DNA of 64,000 bases from Rufibacter latericius (GTDB taxonomy: Bacteria > Bacteroidota > Bacteroidia > Cytophagales > Hymenobacteraceae), in NCBI RefSeq assembly GCF_003721515.1, contig NZ_RJJD01000010.1, forward strand, positions 33,786 through 97,785, in the 5' to 3' direction. The translations under genes were made by a program, and so were the position numbers. The notes beneath the pieces are model-generated. The model had not been told where the DNA came from and made no database searches. It was given only the letters and a program-made list of their open reading frames with translations. Shown here in pieces: positions 43,151-51,537 of the stretch (the first letter of the stretch is position 1; each line of letters starts with the position of its first letter).

Positions 43151-44329
43151 CTATTTCAAAGCAATCCGGTCAGGAGTGGTGTCCGGGTCGTTGGTTACCA
43201 CACCTTGCGAATTCACTTTTCCGCCGGTGAGGGCCAGAATTCCTGCTACGTGCGGAGCGGCATACGATGTGCCGTTTCCGGTTGCATAGCTACTGCCTTT
43301 CCAGGTAGTCTGGATGTTGGTGCCCGGAGCTGAGAAATTTACGGAGGCTCCGAAGTTAGAGGTAGGGTTGAACTTGCCGTTAGAGTCCATGTTGGAAACC
43401 ACAAATACATTAGGCGCAACCACGCGAGCAGGTGAATCTACTTTGCAGTCAATGTAGCTGTTACCAGAAGCCACTGCAATGAAGATTCCGCGGGCGGCAG
43501 TTTTCTTAACCAGGTCATCCAACATGGTAGAACCCGCTACGCGAAGGCTCATGTTCACTACATCGCCGGGCTTACCATACTGGTACACATGGTTCAAGGC
43601 TGAATAGATGCGAGTCAGGGTGCCGTAACCGGTGTTGTCAAATACGCGAAGGGCTACAATGGTAGCATTGGCGGCCACGCCAACTACTCCTTCGTTGTTG
43701 TTTTTAGCACCAATTATACCCGCCACGCCGGTTCCATGGCCATACCCGTCCTCAATAGAGACATCGCCGGAGATAAAAGACTTGCTGCGGGCCACATCTA
43801 CGTTCAAGTCTGGATGGTTTGACTGCACGCCAGAGTCAATCACCCACACGGTTTTACCTGTTCCGTCTCCGTAGCCTACGCGGGCTACGCCCCAGGGAAT
43901 GGTTTGGGTAGAGGTGGTGGTGGAGGAAGTGGTGGTAGAGGAGGCAATGGCGGTATTGGCTTTGCCCAACATGACCGCCTGCTCTGGTTCAATAAAGGCT
44001 ACGTTTTGGTCGGCTTGAAGGAGTTTTAGCTCTTCTTTGCTGAAAGAACCCGAGAAACCGTTCAAAGCTCCCTGGAAAACCTCCCGGGCTCTACTGGTCT
44101 CCAACCCAATTCTTCCTAAAACCCGCTCCCGCAACTCACTTGCAGATTGTTGTTTACTGTCTTTCAGGATAACAATGAACTTGCCGGCGATAGCTTTGGA
44201 AGAAGCGGCAGGTTCTACTGGTAGGCTGGCTACTTCTTCTACTGGATCGTCTTGCTGACAACCAGACATGGAAAAGACCGAAGCCAGGGCAAAAAAGGAC
44301 ACTGCTTTCTTAAACGTAGCTGAATTCAT
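43151..44329 (-). CDS. Lipoprotein S8 (subtilisin/proteinase K-like) peptidase
   Basis: Serine protease of 392 residues. Signal peptide with lipobox (FSMSGC) followed by QQDD, an acidic stretch right after the lipidated cysteine that in Bacteroidota promotes surface display. Residues about 45-120 are an I9 propeptide/inhibitor (GKFIVILKD through VAFIEPEQAV). The catalytic triad is Asp in TVWVIDSGVQ, His in GYGHGTGVAG and Ser in NGTSYAAPHVAG. A Ser/Thr-rich linker (about residues 128-142) separates propeptide and enzyme. No T9SS C-terminal domain is seen. Confidence 0.93.
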   Translation of the reverse strand: MNSATFKKAVSFFALASVFSMSGCQQDDPVEEVASLPVEPAASSKAIAGKFIVILKDSKQQSASELRERVLGRIGLETSRAREVFQGALNGFSGSFSKEELKLLQADQNVAFIEPEQAVMLGKANTAIASSTTTSSTTTSTQTIPWGVARVGYGDGTGKTVWVIDSGVQSNHPDLNVDVARSKSFISGDVSIEDGYGHGTGVAGIIGAKNNNEGVVGVAANATIVALRVFDNTGYGTLTRIYSALNHVYQYGKPGDVVNMSLRVAGSTMLDDLVKKTAARGIFIAVASGNSYIDCKVDSPARVVAPNVFVVSNMDSNGKFNPTSNFGASVNFSAPGTNIQTTWKGSSYATGNGTSYAAPHVAGILALTGGKVNSQGVVTNDPDTTPDRIALK

Positions 44330-44665
44330 ATAAGGTAGATTAGTAAAAAATTCCCATAAATATGATGAATTAAGGCGCCATCAAGGATAAATGCGCTGAT
44401 GGATATTCCTCAAATGTAGTGAATAATCCTACTTTCCGCCAAACATTATCATATATAAATTATTGATATTAAATACTTTATATATATGGATATTGCTTTG
44501 TATAAAGGTGAATTATGCTACTTATCACCCTTGAATGGAGGAAATTGGTTCGTTTGTAGCTTTAATTGGAAGAAACAAATGTTTCTAAAAACTAATGCCA
44601 AAATTATTAGTTGTTTGCTAAAGAATTAGTACTTTTACTTTGTCAAACATTCTACTTTTCTTCTT
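44330..44665. other. AT-rich divergent intergenic region
   Basis: About 336 bases between the S8 peptidase and the LexA-like gene, notably AT-rich around 44440-44500. It should hold both promoters. Two inverted repeats near the LexA-like gene are listed separately; no gene was recognised. Confidence 0.5.
44571..44612. promoter_or_regulatory. Candidate operators of the LexA/CI-like repressor
   Basis: Two inverted repeats: AGAAAC-AAAT-GTTTCT at 44571-44586 and AACTAAT / ATTAGTT with a nine-base spacer at 44590-44612. They lie 54-95 bases before the regulator ATG. Autoregulation is inferred only from position and symmetry. Confidence 0.35.
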
Positions 44666-45427
44666 ATGCTTAGCACTAACCTGAAATATCTTAGAAAGCA
44701 ACTTAATCTGACCCAGGTGCAGCTGGCCGAAAGGCTGGAGATTAAGCGGTCTCTGATTGGGGCCTATGAAGAGGGGCGGGCCGAACCTAAACTGGCTACT
44801 TTGATGAAAATGGCTCAGGTTTTTCAGCTCTCGGTAGATGAGTTGATCAATCCTGAGTTGCCCAATACCTTCAAGTCTGGTTCAGCCAAGCGTTCTTCCA
44901 ACGTAAAAGTGCTTTCCATTACGGTAGACGCGCAAGACCGTGAGAACATTGAGCTGGTACCTTATAAAGCAAGTGCCGGTTACCTGAATGGTTACTCAGA
45001 CCCCGAGTTCATGGAAGAGCTACCTAAGTTCAGGCTACCCATGATCCAGAGCCCCGGCACCTACCGGGCCTTCGAAATCAAAGGTGACTCCATGTTGCCC
45101 ATTCCGTCCGGAACGGTTATCGTGGGTAGGTACGTGGAGCAATGGCAGGAAATCAAGGATGGTACCCCGTGTATTGTGGTGAGTTTGCAGGAGGGTATTG
45201 TGTTTAAGCGTCTCTACCACCAACAAAAGCAGACTGCTTTACGCCTTCACTCAGATAACCCTAGCTACGAGCCTTACGATGTAGCTCTGGAGGACATTGT
45301 GGAACTGTGGGAAGCCAAAGCCTACATCAGCACTACCTTCCCGATGGCAGAGATCTCCCTGGATAAACTCACTTCCCTGGTGTTAGACCTTCAGCAAGAG
45401 GTGAAGAAGCTCAAGACTTCTAAGTAA
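44666..45427 (+). CDS. LexA/CI-like transcriptional repressor (HTH plus S24 peptidase domain)
   Basis: Protein of 253 residues. Residues 4-60 are a Xre/Cro helix-turn-helix (LRKQLNLTQVQLAERLEIKR); residues about 95-215 are an S24 autopeptidase domain with an Ala104-Gly105 cleavage candidate (YKASAGYLNG), nucleophile Ser142 in IKGDSMLPIPSG and general-base Lys181 in GIVFKRLY. The last 30 residues form a coiled-coil-like tail. This layout (Xre type HTH rather than the LexA winged helix) is that of phage CI-like or stress repressors. No prophage or SOS genes are adjacent. Confidence 0.88.
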   Translation: MLSTNLKYLRKQLNLTQVQLAERLEIKRSLIGAYEEGRAEPKLATLMKMAQVFQLSVDELINPELPNTFKSGSAKRSSNVKVLSITVDAQDRENIELVPYKASAGYLNGYSDPEFMEELPKFRLPMIQSPGTYRAFEIKGDSMLPIPSGTVIVGRYVEQWQEIKDGTPCIVVSLQEGIVFKRLYHQQKQTALRLHSDNPSYEPYDVALEDIVELWEAKAYISTTFPMAEISLDKLTSLVLDLQQEVKKLKTSK

Positions 45428-45448
45428 TATTCCTAAGAACAGGACTTT

Positions 45449-45498
45449 CTGGTCCGTTTAGGGGCTGTTTTTTAGAAAACAGCCCCTAAACGGACCAG
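45449..45498. terminator. Hairpin terminator; near-perfect dispersed palindrome
   Basis: Perfect 23-base arms around the loop TTAG. The core GTTTAGGGGCTGTTTT / AAAACAGCCCCTAAAC is the best match in the window to the idealised element; the flanks CTGGTCC/GGACCAG extend it. Confidence 0.82.
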
Positions 45499-45575
45499 TT
45501 TTGAATATAGGAAACCCATAATAAACCTCAGAGGCGTGGGTACGTATTTAACCTTGAACAACAACTCCGTATCTC

Positions 45576-46292
45576 ATGATCAAAGTGATATCCGCCTCAG
45601 ACAGACACCATGCCTCACACGGGTGGTTAGATTCCTACTTTCTTTTTTCCTTTTCAGACTACTATGATATGAACAACGTGCAATGGGGACCCCTGCGGGT
45701 TTTCAACGATGATTATATCAAAGCCAACAGCGGTTTTCCAGAGCATCCGCATTCTGAGATGGAGATTGTGACCATTGTTCTGGAAGGGGAGGTGACCCAC
45801 AAAGACAGCCTGGGGAATGACACCGTGATCAGGGCGGGGGAGGTGCAGCGCATGACCACCGGCACAGGGGTGAGCCACTCTGAGCACAACCACTCAGACA
45901 AAGACCTTCACTTGTACCAACTCTGGTTTTTCCCGAACAAAAAGGGACTTACCCCCAGTTACGAGCAGAAAGCCGTTGATTTTACTGAGGAAAAAAACGA
46001 ATTGGTGCCTTTAGTGACGGGCCAAAAGGTGTTGGAAGATGTGGTTTACATCAATTCAAATTCCACTATTTACTACGCCAACCTGAAAGAAGGAAAAGAG
46101 ATTGATTTCAAGACCTTCCCCATCAGAAAAGGCCTTATATATGTGACCACCGGCGAACTGTTCGTTAACGGAATTCAGGTGCAGAAAAACGACCAAGTTC
46201 GGTCAGCAGATGTAGATGCCCTGCGCATTAAAGCCACGGCAGATAGCACCTTCATCCTGATTGATTTACCGGGGGTAGAAGCTAATTATTAA
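45576..46292 (+). CDS. Pirin family protein
   Basis: Bicupin of 238 residues. The pirin metal-site motifs are in the N-terminal cupin: FPEHPHSEMEIVTIVLEGEV with two histidines, and TGTGVSHSEHNHSD with the third histidine and the glutamate. Bacterial pirins often have quercetin 2,3-dioxygenase activity or act as redox sensors; the role here is unknown. Followed by a strong terminator, so monocistronic. Confidence 0.92.
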   Translation: MIKVISASDRHHASHGWLDSYFLFSFSDYYDMNNVQWGPLRVFNDDYIKANSGFPEHPHSEMEIVTIVLEGEVTHKDSLGNDTVIRAGEVQRMTTGTGVSHSEHNHSDKDLHLYQLWFFPNKKGLTPSYEQKAVDFTEEKNELVPLVTGQKVLEDVVYINSNSTIYYANLKEGKEIDFKTFPIRKGLIYVTTGELFVNGIQVQKNDQVRSADVDALRIKATADSTFILIDLPGVEANY

Positions 46293-46311
46293 GAACACAC
46301 TTCCTTTCTTT

Positions 46312-46355
46312 AAACCACAGAGGCGCGCCATTTTGGTGCGCCTCTGTGGTTTTTT
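46312..46355 (+). terminator. Terminator after the pirin gene
   Basis: Arms AAACCACAGAGGCGC and GCGCCTCTGTGGTTT with an 11-base loop and T run. Confidence 0.85.
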
Positions 46356-46570
46356 ATGGCAGGTAAGGATAAAAACAACCAAGGTGCAAATGTGCGTTTT
46401 TAAGGTAGTTTAAGTAAAAGGCTGCTAATACAACTCTTTTATACCAAAGTGAAAAAAAACCCAAAACTCAATACATTTCAAATATAAGCACCCAGTTATC
46501 TAATATCCGTATTTCCCGTAAGCAAGGGTACAAATGCCGTCTTTGGTTGAAAACGGCAAAATGCTGATAT

Positions 46571-47836
46571 ATGCTGGGTAAACGGTTCTTCTCCTGTTTT
46601 GGGGTTCTTTTGTTCACAATGCTCGTAAAGCCCTCGGTAAGTAATGCCTATGGTGTTCTCACGCACCAAGCCATTATAGATGTGGCCTGGGAGCCTTCCC
46701 TTGTTCCTTTGCTGCGGAAGAAATACCCCAAAGCTACTCCTGAGGAGTTGCGGAAAGCCCATGCCCATGCCTATGGAGGCGCTATCATCCAGGACATGGG
46801 GTACTACCCCTTCGGGAACACCTTTTTCACAGATTTAACCCACTATGTAAGAAGCGGTGATTTTATTGTTGCCCTGCTGGAAGAAGCGCAAACCATAAAT
46901 GAATATGCTTTCGGGTTGGGAGCTCTGGCCCATTACTACGCCGACAATTACGGGCACCCCATTGGTACCAACCGTTCTGTTCCGCTGGTATACCCGGAGA
47001 TGAAGGCTCAGTTTGGCCCCAGTGTTACCTATGAAGAAAACCCTTTGGCCCACATCAAAATGGAGTTCGGGTTTGATGTACTGCAGGTTGCCCGTGGAAA
47101 TTACGCTCCTGAGGCATACCATGATTTTATTGGATTTGAGGTAAGCCAGGAATCCCTGGGGCGTGCTTTCAGAAAGACGTACGGCTTTGAGTTGAGCAGC
47201 TTGTTTATCAGCTTAAAGCTGACCATAGGTACCTTCCGGAGGTCGGTGAGTACCTTGATTCCCAGCTTGACCAAAGCCGCCTGGAATTTAAAAGAATCTG
47301 AGATTAGGGCGGCCAAGCCAAGTGCCACCCGCCGGCAGTACCTGTATCGGGTTAAAAGAACCGATTACCACCAGGAATGGGGCCGTGAGTACCAGGATCC
47401 CAATCTGTTTCAGAAAACGCTTAGCTGGCTTTTAAGGGTCCTGCCAAAGATTGGTCCTAACCGCACGCTGGCCTTTAAACCCCCAACCCCTGAGGCTGAG
47501 AAACTTTTTATGGAGAGTTTCAATGTCACCTCTGAGCATTATAGCGCCGGTATAAAACATCTTTCCTCAACGCTGGGCTCCCTCTCAAACACTGACCTTG
47601 ATACCGGAAGCCGCACTCAGCTGGGTAGCTATGGAAAAGCCGACAAAACCTATGCCGAGTGGCTGGAGAGACTAGACAAAAATAATTTTGCCTCCCTTAG
47701 CCCTGAGTTAAAGCACAACCTACTGCAATTTTACCTGAAGGCAACCTCTCCTAAAGGGAGCGATAAAGAATCACAAGAAGAATGGAATAAAACACAAGCC
47801 CTATTAACTAAATTAAAAGCACATCAGATAAATTGA
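46571..47836 (+). CDS. Secreted zinc-dependent phospholipase C-like protein
   Basis: Exported protein of 421 residues. Signal peptide FFSCFGVLLFTMLVKPSVSN, then a Zn-dependent phospholipase C domain: YGVLTHQAIIDVAWE, AHAYGGAIIQDMGYYPFGN and ALAHYYADNYGHPIGTNR supply the His/Asp metal ligands, with HIKMEFGFDV as a later ligand segment. The C-terminal third (from about residue 240) is unassigned and Lys/Ser-rich. Members of this family occur in Bacteroidota genomes without a proven substrate; a membrane-lipid or other phosphoester substrate is plausible. Confidence 0.85.
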   Translation: MLGKRFFSCFGVLLFTMLVKPSVSNAYGVLTHQAIIDVAWEPSLVPLLRKKYPKATPEELRKAHAHAYGGAIIQDMGYYPFGNTFFTDLTHYVRSGDFIVALLEEAQTINEYAFGLGALAHYYADNYGHPIGTNRSVPLVYPEMKAQFGPSVTYEENPLAHIKMEFGFDVLQVARGNYAPEAYHDFIGFEVSQESLGRAFRKTYGFELSSLFISLKLTIGTFRRSVSTLIPSLTKAAWNLKESEIRAAKPSATRRQYLYRVKRTDYHQEWGREYQDPNLFQKTLSWLLRVLPKIGPNRTLAFKPPTPEAEKLFMESFNVTSEHYSAGIKHLSSTLGSLSNTDLDTGSRTQLGSYGKADKTYAEWLERLDKNNFASLSPELKHNLLQFYLKATSPKGSDKESQEEWNKTQALLTKLKAHQIN

Positions 47837-48318
47837 ATCAATAGAATCAGGATTAATAATGGTAAATAGTAGATTTAAATTCGTTTTTTTATCTACTGAA
47901 TGAATGTAAATTATTTAAATATATTTATTAACTGGAAGCAGATTAATTATGTTGTTTAATTAAATTTACTAGATAAATTTAGTTAAGTTTATTTATTTAT
48001 ATCTAGAAATAGTTTATTAGTTTTAGCTTCTTATTAATTGAATATATTATAATTAAAATTTGTAAAACACGCTCTGGAACTATGTTTTAACCTATTCTGC
48101 AGTTAGTTTAATGATTAGGAAGGTTGAATATATAGTTTGTAAATTATACGATGTGGAGTTTCGGTGTTTAGCGTATTTATTTAAAATAGTATATATTATT
48201 GGTTAAGGTTAATACGTATAAAAAAAACCGTATTTATTAAAACTTCATACTTCAGATTTAATTATTTGAAATCGTATAACCCACTGTTATATAGTTTAAA
48301 ATATCAAATCAGAAGGCT
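47837..48318. other. Very AT-rich intergenic region upstream of the Gly-Thr-Thr lipoprotein
   Basis: About 480 bases that are, by eye, three-quarters or more A/T, unlike the roughly balanced composition around them. Many TTTA/TAAT runs; no ORF of note and no clear -7 box. It could be a curved or nucleoid-protein-bound leader, or a remnant of acquired DNA. Confidence 0.6.
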
Positions 48319-48936
48319 ATGAAGAAGAAATGGATTTCAATTTTTGCAGCTCCCATGATTGTGGCTGGATTATCTTTGGCGTCATCGTGCGACGATGATG
48401 ATGATGCTTCAGGTACTCCATCAGGAACAACCACCGGAACCACGGCGGGAACAACTACCGGCACCACCAACGGGACTACCACGGGAACCACCACAGGAAC
48501 CACCACAGGTACTACTACGGGAACAACAACTGGAACCACTACGGGTACCACGACAGGTACAACCGGAACTACTGGTACTACTGGTACCACCACTGGAACT
48601 ACCGGCACTACTACTGGTACTACCGGCACTACTGGTACCACAGGCACTACAACTGGAACTACCGGTACAACTGGAACTACGGGTACTACTGGTACCACTG
48701 GCACGACAGGAACCACCGGAACGACTGGCACGACAGGTACCACTGGTACCACTGGCACGACAGGAACCACCGGAACGACTGGCACGACAGGAACCACAGG
48801 TACCACTGGTACCACTGGCACGACAGGAACCACCGGAACGACTGGCACGACAGGAACCACAGGTACAACAGGAACCACTGGCACGACAGGTAGCACTGGT
48901 ACCACAACTGGTGGGACAACTACCGGCACTACCTGA
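48319..48936 (+). CDS. Gly-Thr-Thr repeat (collagen-like) lipoprotein
   Basis: Low-complexity lipoprotein of 205 residues. Signal peptide with lipobox (LSLASSC), then five aspartates (CDDDDDASG), an acidic signal associated with surface display in Bacteroidota. The rest is almost only Gly and Thr: first about eleven four-residue GTTX units (X = T, A or N), then about forty GTT triplets, with rare Ser or Gly changes. G-X-Y periodicity with Thr is known from collagen-like spore and phage proteins, so a fibrous surface protein is possible but not proven. DNA repeats are imperfect at third positions, and the opposite strand is also open by repeat symmetry. Confidence 0.8.
   Translation: MKKKWISIFAAPMIVAGLSLASSCDDDDDASGTPSGTTTGTTAGTTTGTTNGTTTGTTTGTTTGTTTGTTTGTTTGTTTGTTGTTGTTGTTTGTTGTTTGTTGTTGTTGTTTGTTGTTGTTGTTGTTGTTGTTGTTGTTGTTGTTGTTGTTGTTGTTGTTGTTGTTGTTGTTGTTGTTGTTGTTGTTGTTGSTGTTTGGTTTGTT
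48420..48935 (+). repeat. Coding microsatellite-like array of 9- and 12-bp units
   Basis: Tandem GGN-ACN-ACN units inside the lipoprotein gene; the 5' third has 12-bp and the rest 9-bp period, with a larger internal duplication (blocks starting ACTGGCACGACAGGAACCAC recur at about 54-72 bp spacing near 48697-48860). Expected to be prone to length change. Confidence 0.8.
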
Positions 48937-48960
48937 TCCGTTTTTTGTAGTAACATTAAT

Positions 48961-49012
48961 ATTCCAAATAAAAGAGGCCGCTATATTCACAGCGGCCTCT
49001 TTTATTTGGAAT
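48961..49012. terminator. Bidirectional terminator
   Basis: Perfect 22-base arms (ATTCCAAATAAAAGAGGCCG, then CT) around eight bases, between the convergent lipoprotein and rmuC genes. Confidence 0.88.
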
Positions 49013-49041
49013 AGAGTAAAAGCCTTTTTAAGACACTATCC

Positions 49042-50409
49042 TTAAGCTTCTTCCAAATTTTCCTCTTCCAAAGGATGGTTTTCTAAGAAGTTCTCAGCCA
49101 AAGAAGGCGCATTGTAAAGCCACTGAGTTTCCATGGTTTTGCTTGTGCGAGCGCCTAGTTTTTTAAGTAATTCTACCTTCTTGAGCAGGTTACCGTTCCC
49201 TTCTGAGAGTTTGTTCATGGCGGCATGGTACTTCTGCTGGCTTCGGTCCAGGTTCACGCCAATGTCTTTCAGGTCGTCCAGGAAGTTGGCAAATTTATCG
49301 TAGAGCTTGCCGCTTTCCTCGGCAATGCGCAGGACGTTGCGCTTCTGGCTTTCCTGTTTCCAGACGCTGGCCACCGTTCTAAGGGTAGCCAACAGGGTGG
49401 AGGTGGTTACAAAAACGATGTTTCGGTCCAGTGCCTCCAGGAAAAGATCCCGGTCGTGCTGAATGGCCAGGTTGAAAGCTGGCTCTATGGGAATGTACAT
49501 GAGCACAAAATCGGGGGAATGGATGCCGTGCAGATGCTGGTAGTTTTTGCGGCTTAAATCTGAAAAGTGGGTCCTAATCGCCTGAATGTGGCTTTTCAGG
49601 TAAACCTGTTGCTGGAATTCATCCTCGCAGTTGCAGTAGGCATCATACGCCACCAAACTTACCTTGGAGTCGATGATCAGGTGTTTGTTGTCGGGCAGGT
49701 CCACGATGACGTCCGGTCGGAAGATTTTGGCATCATCGTGTTGCAGCACTTGTTCGCGGCGATAGTGCACGTTCCGTTCCAGCCCGGATTTCTCCAGTAG
49801 GTTTTCCAGTAGGTATTCGCCCCAGTTTCCCTGGGCTTTTTTCTCCCCCCGCAAGGCTTTGGTTAGGTTTAGGGCATCTTGGCTCATCTGTTGGTTCAGA
49901 CTTGCCATGTAGGTGATCTGCTCTTTAAGAGAAGTGCTGTCCTTTAGCGTCTTCTCATAGGTCTGCTCCACCTTAGCTTCAAATTCCTTGATACGTTCTT
50001 TCAACGGAGACAAGACCTGTTCTAGGTTTTCGGCAGAGGTTTTCCGGAAGTGCTCTGCGTTGTTGACTAGCACTTGGTTGGATACCTGTGTGAACTGCTG
50101 CATGAACGTTTCGCGGAGTTGGGAGAGCTCTTCGCGTTCATCGGAAAGTTTCTGTTTCAGGTGGTAGATGTCGTTCTCGGCCCGGGTGACCTCGGCGTGG
50201 AGTTCCATCACCTTGCTGTTCTCGCGCCGCAACTGCTCCTGTAGTTTCAGCATCTCGGTTTGGGTGGCTTCCTGTTGTTTCAAGGCGAAAGCCCGGTCTC
50301 CTTCCTGGTTTTGCAGGGTGGTCCTGAGGGCGGAGAGCTTGGCCTGCCCCAGAAAGTACGCCAGAATGGCCCCAATCAGGAAGGCAAGAAGCGAGAGGGT
50401 TAAATCCAT
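49042..50409 (-). CDS. rmuC: DNA recombination protein RmuC
   Basis: RmuC-family protein of 455 residues: an N-terminal membrane helix (DLTLSLLAFLIGAILAYFLG), a long coiled coil (about residues 20-170) and a nuclease-like core with KAQGNWGEYLLENLLEKSG, FRPDVIVDLPDNKHLIIDSK (PD-(D/E)xK-like) and VLMYIPIEPAFNLAIQHD. RmuC limits inversions and has been linked to defence and recombination; its nuclease activity is inferred from fold. The ATG at 50409 is preferred over the upstream ATG at 50439. Confidence 0.94.
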   Translation of the reverse strand: MDLTLSLLAFLIGAILAYFLGQAKLSALRTTLQNQEGDRAFALKQQEATQTEMLKLQEQLRRENSKVMELHAEVTRAENDIYHLKQKLSDEREELSQLRETFMQQFTQVSNQVLVNNAEHFRKTSAENLEQVLSPLKERIKEFEAKVEQTYEKTLKDSTSLKEQITYMASLNQQMSQDALNLTKALRGEKKAQGNWGEYLLENLLEKSGLERNVHYRREQVLQHDDAKIFRPDVIVDLPDNKHLIIDSKVSLVAYDAYCNCEDEFQQQVYLKSHIQAIRTHFSDLSRKNYQHLHGIHSPDFVLMYIPIEPAFNLAIQHDRDLFLEALDRNIVFVTTSTLLATLRTVASVWKQESQKRNVLRIAEESGKLYDKFANFLDDLKDIGVNLDRSQQKYHAAMNKLSEGNGNLLKKVELLKKLGARTSKTMETQWLYNAPSLAENFLENHPLEEENLEEA

Positions 50410-50787
50410 AGCAGTGGGGTAAATCAGGTGAATGAACACCTAAAGATACGCTAAAAGTGCCCAAGCCTAAAAATTTTCGCAATAGTAATAGGGTTAGCAA
50501 GGTATTTGTTTGTCTAGGTAAATGCAGCGATGGCTGATAGACCCATTAAGCTGTTATAGAGTGGTTGCCTCCGGCGCTTTCCGGAAGCAACGAATGTACT
50601 GGTTCCTCTTCCTGTGGTGTTCTATTTCAAGCGTTTACGCAGTAAAGTAGATCTAAAACGGGGAGAGGAAACTGGTATCTAAAAAGAAAGTGAAAAATAT
50701 TGCTTTGGACGGGATAAAAGCACAACATTTGTCGTTGCATTTGGTAGGGCAGAAACAACCGCCAAAGTAGAGGAATATTTGAGAAAC
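50410..50787. other. Intergenic region between rmuC and the DUF2062 gene
   Basis: Divergent promoter region of about 375 bases. It contains a hairpin at 50564-50591 (GTTGCCTCCGG / CCGGAAGCAAC, one mismatch) of unknown role. No gene recognised. Confidence 0.45.
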
Positions 50788-51282
50788 GTGTTACTATTTA
50801 GAAAAGGAAACCTGAAGCATTTCATACGGCGCAAGCTGTGGGAACCCGTGCTGGAGATGGTAAAGCAAGGCATCACCCCGCACCAACTGGCGCTGACCAT
50901 TACCCTGGGCGCAGGTTTCGGGATGGTACCTTTTCTGGGGCTTACCACGTTGCTGTGTACCTTCTGGGCCATCCGTTTCCGGCTGAATGTAGCTTTTACC
51001 ATCCTGATTGGGTACCTCATGCAGCCGGTGCAGATTGCCTTGTACGTGCCGTTTGTTGATCTGGGGCAGACCATTTTCCCGGTGACCCCTATCCCTTTCT
51101 CCCTGGATAAACTCACCACCATGTTCCAGGCAGATTGGCTTAATGCCTTGCAGCAGCTTTGGTTAGCGAACCTGGTGGGCATTATGGCCTGGCTCTTGTG
51201 TTTTATCCCCTTTGGTTTTGCCATGTATTTCTCCAGCCGCAAGGTCCTGCACCGGGTGCTTCCGGCTGCGCAGGTTGCCTAA
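50788..51282 (+). CDS. DUF2062 family membrane protein
   Basis: Membrane protein of about 164 residues with three or four hydrophobic segments. The family signature is GITPHQLALTITLGAGFGMV, then PFLGLTTLLCTF and the N-P-like turn YLMQPVQIALY. Some DUF2062 domains are fused to glycosyltransferases, hinting at envelope work; function unknown. No ATG start: GTG at 50788 (reading VLLFRKGNLKHF) or TTG at 50779 are the candidates, and GTG is chosen as the commoner codon. Confidence 0.82.
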   Translation: MLLFRKGNLKHFIRRKLWEPVLEMVKQGITPHQLALTITLGAGFGMVPFLGLTTLLCTFWAIRFRLNVAFTILIGYLMQPVQIALYVPFVDLGQTIFPVTPIPFSLDKLTTMFQADWLNALQQLWLANLVGIMAWLLCFIPFGFAMYFSSRKVLHRVLPAAQVA

Positions 51283-51312
51283 GGCTTTACGCCTGTTTTC
51301 CCTAAAAGCCCC
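51281..51312. repeat. Dispersed palindromic element, degenerate copy
   Basis: AAGGCTTTACGCCTGTTTTC then CCTAAAAGCCCC; overlaps the stop codon of the DUF2062 gene. Confidence 0.45.
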
Positions 51313-51537
51313 CGGAACCACTTAAAACCTTCTACCTTCTTGGCTCGTCTCCAGGTGAAAACCCCATTTTACGTGCTGTAGAGTGGTGGTTTATACCCTT
51401 TTTATGTCCCTGTTCCCGCAAGGAGGAACACCACATGTTCTTGTGCGTACGCTGTAACGAAGTAAATGCTCTTGCCAACTCCTTTAAAAGGGTAATCTCC
51501 GGCAATGGGTATTCTCTTATCTAACTTACGCCAGCTT

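Noticed and set aside
48309..48956. Minus-strand ORF of 215 codons rich in Val-Val-Pro, opposite the Gly-Thr-Thr gene
   Set aside because: It is a by-product of the repeat on the other strand; it has no signal peptide or start context, while the plus strand has a lipobox and terminator.
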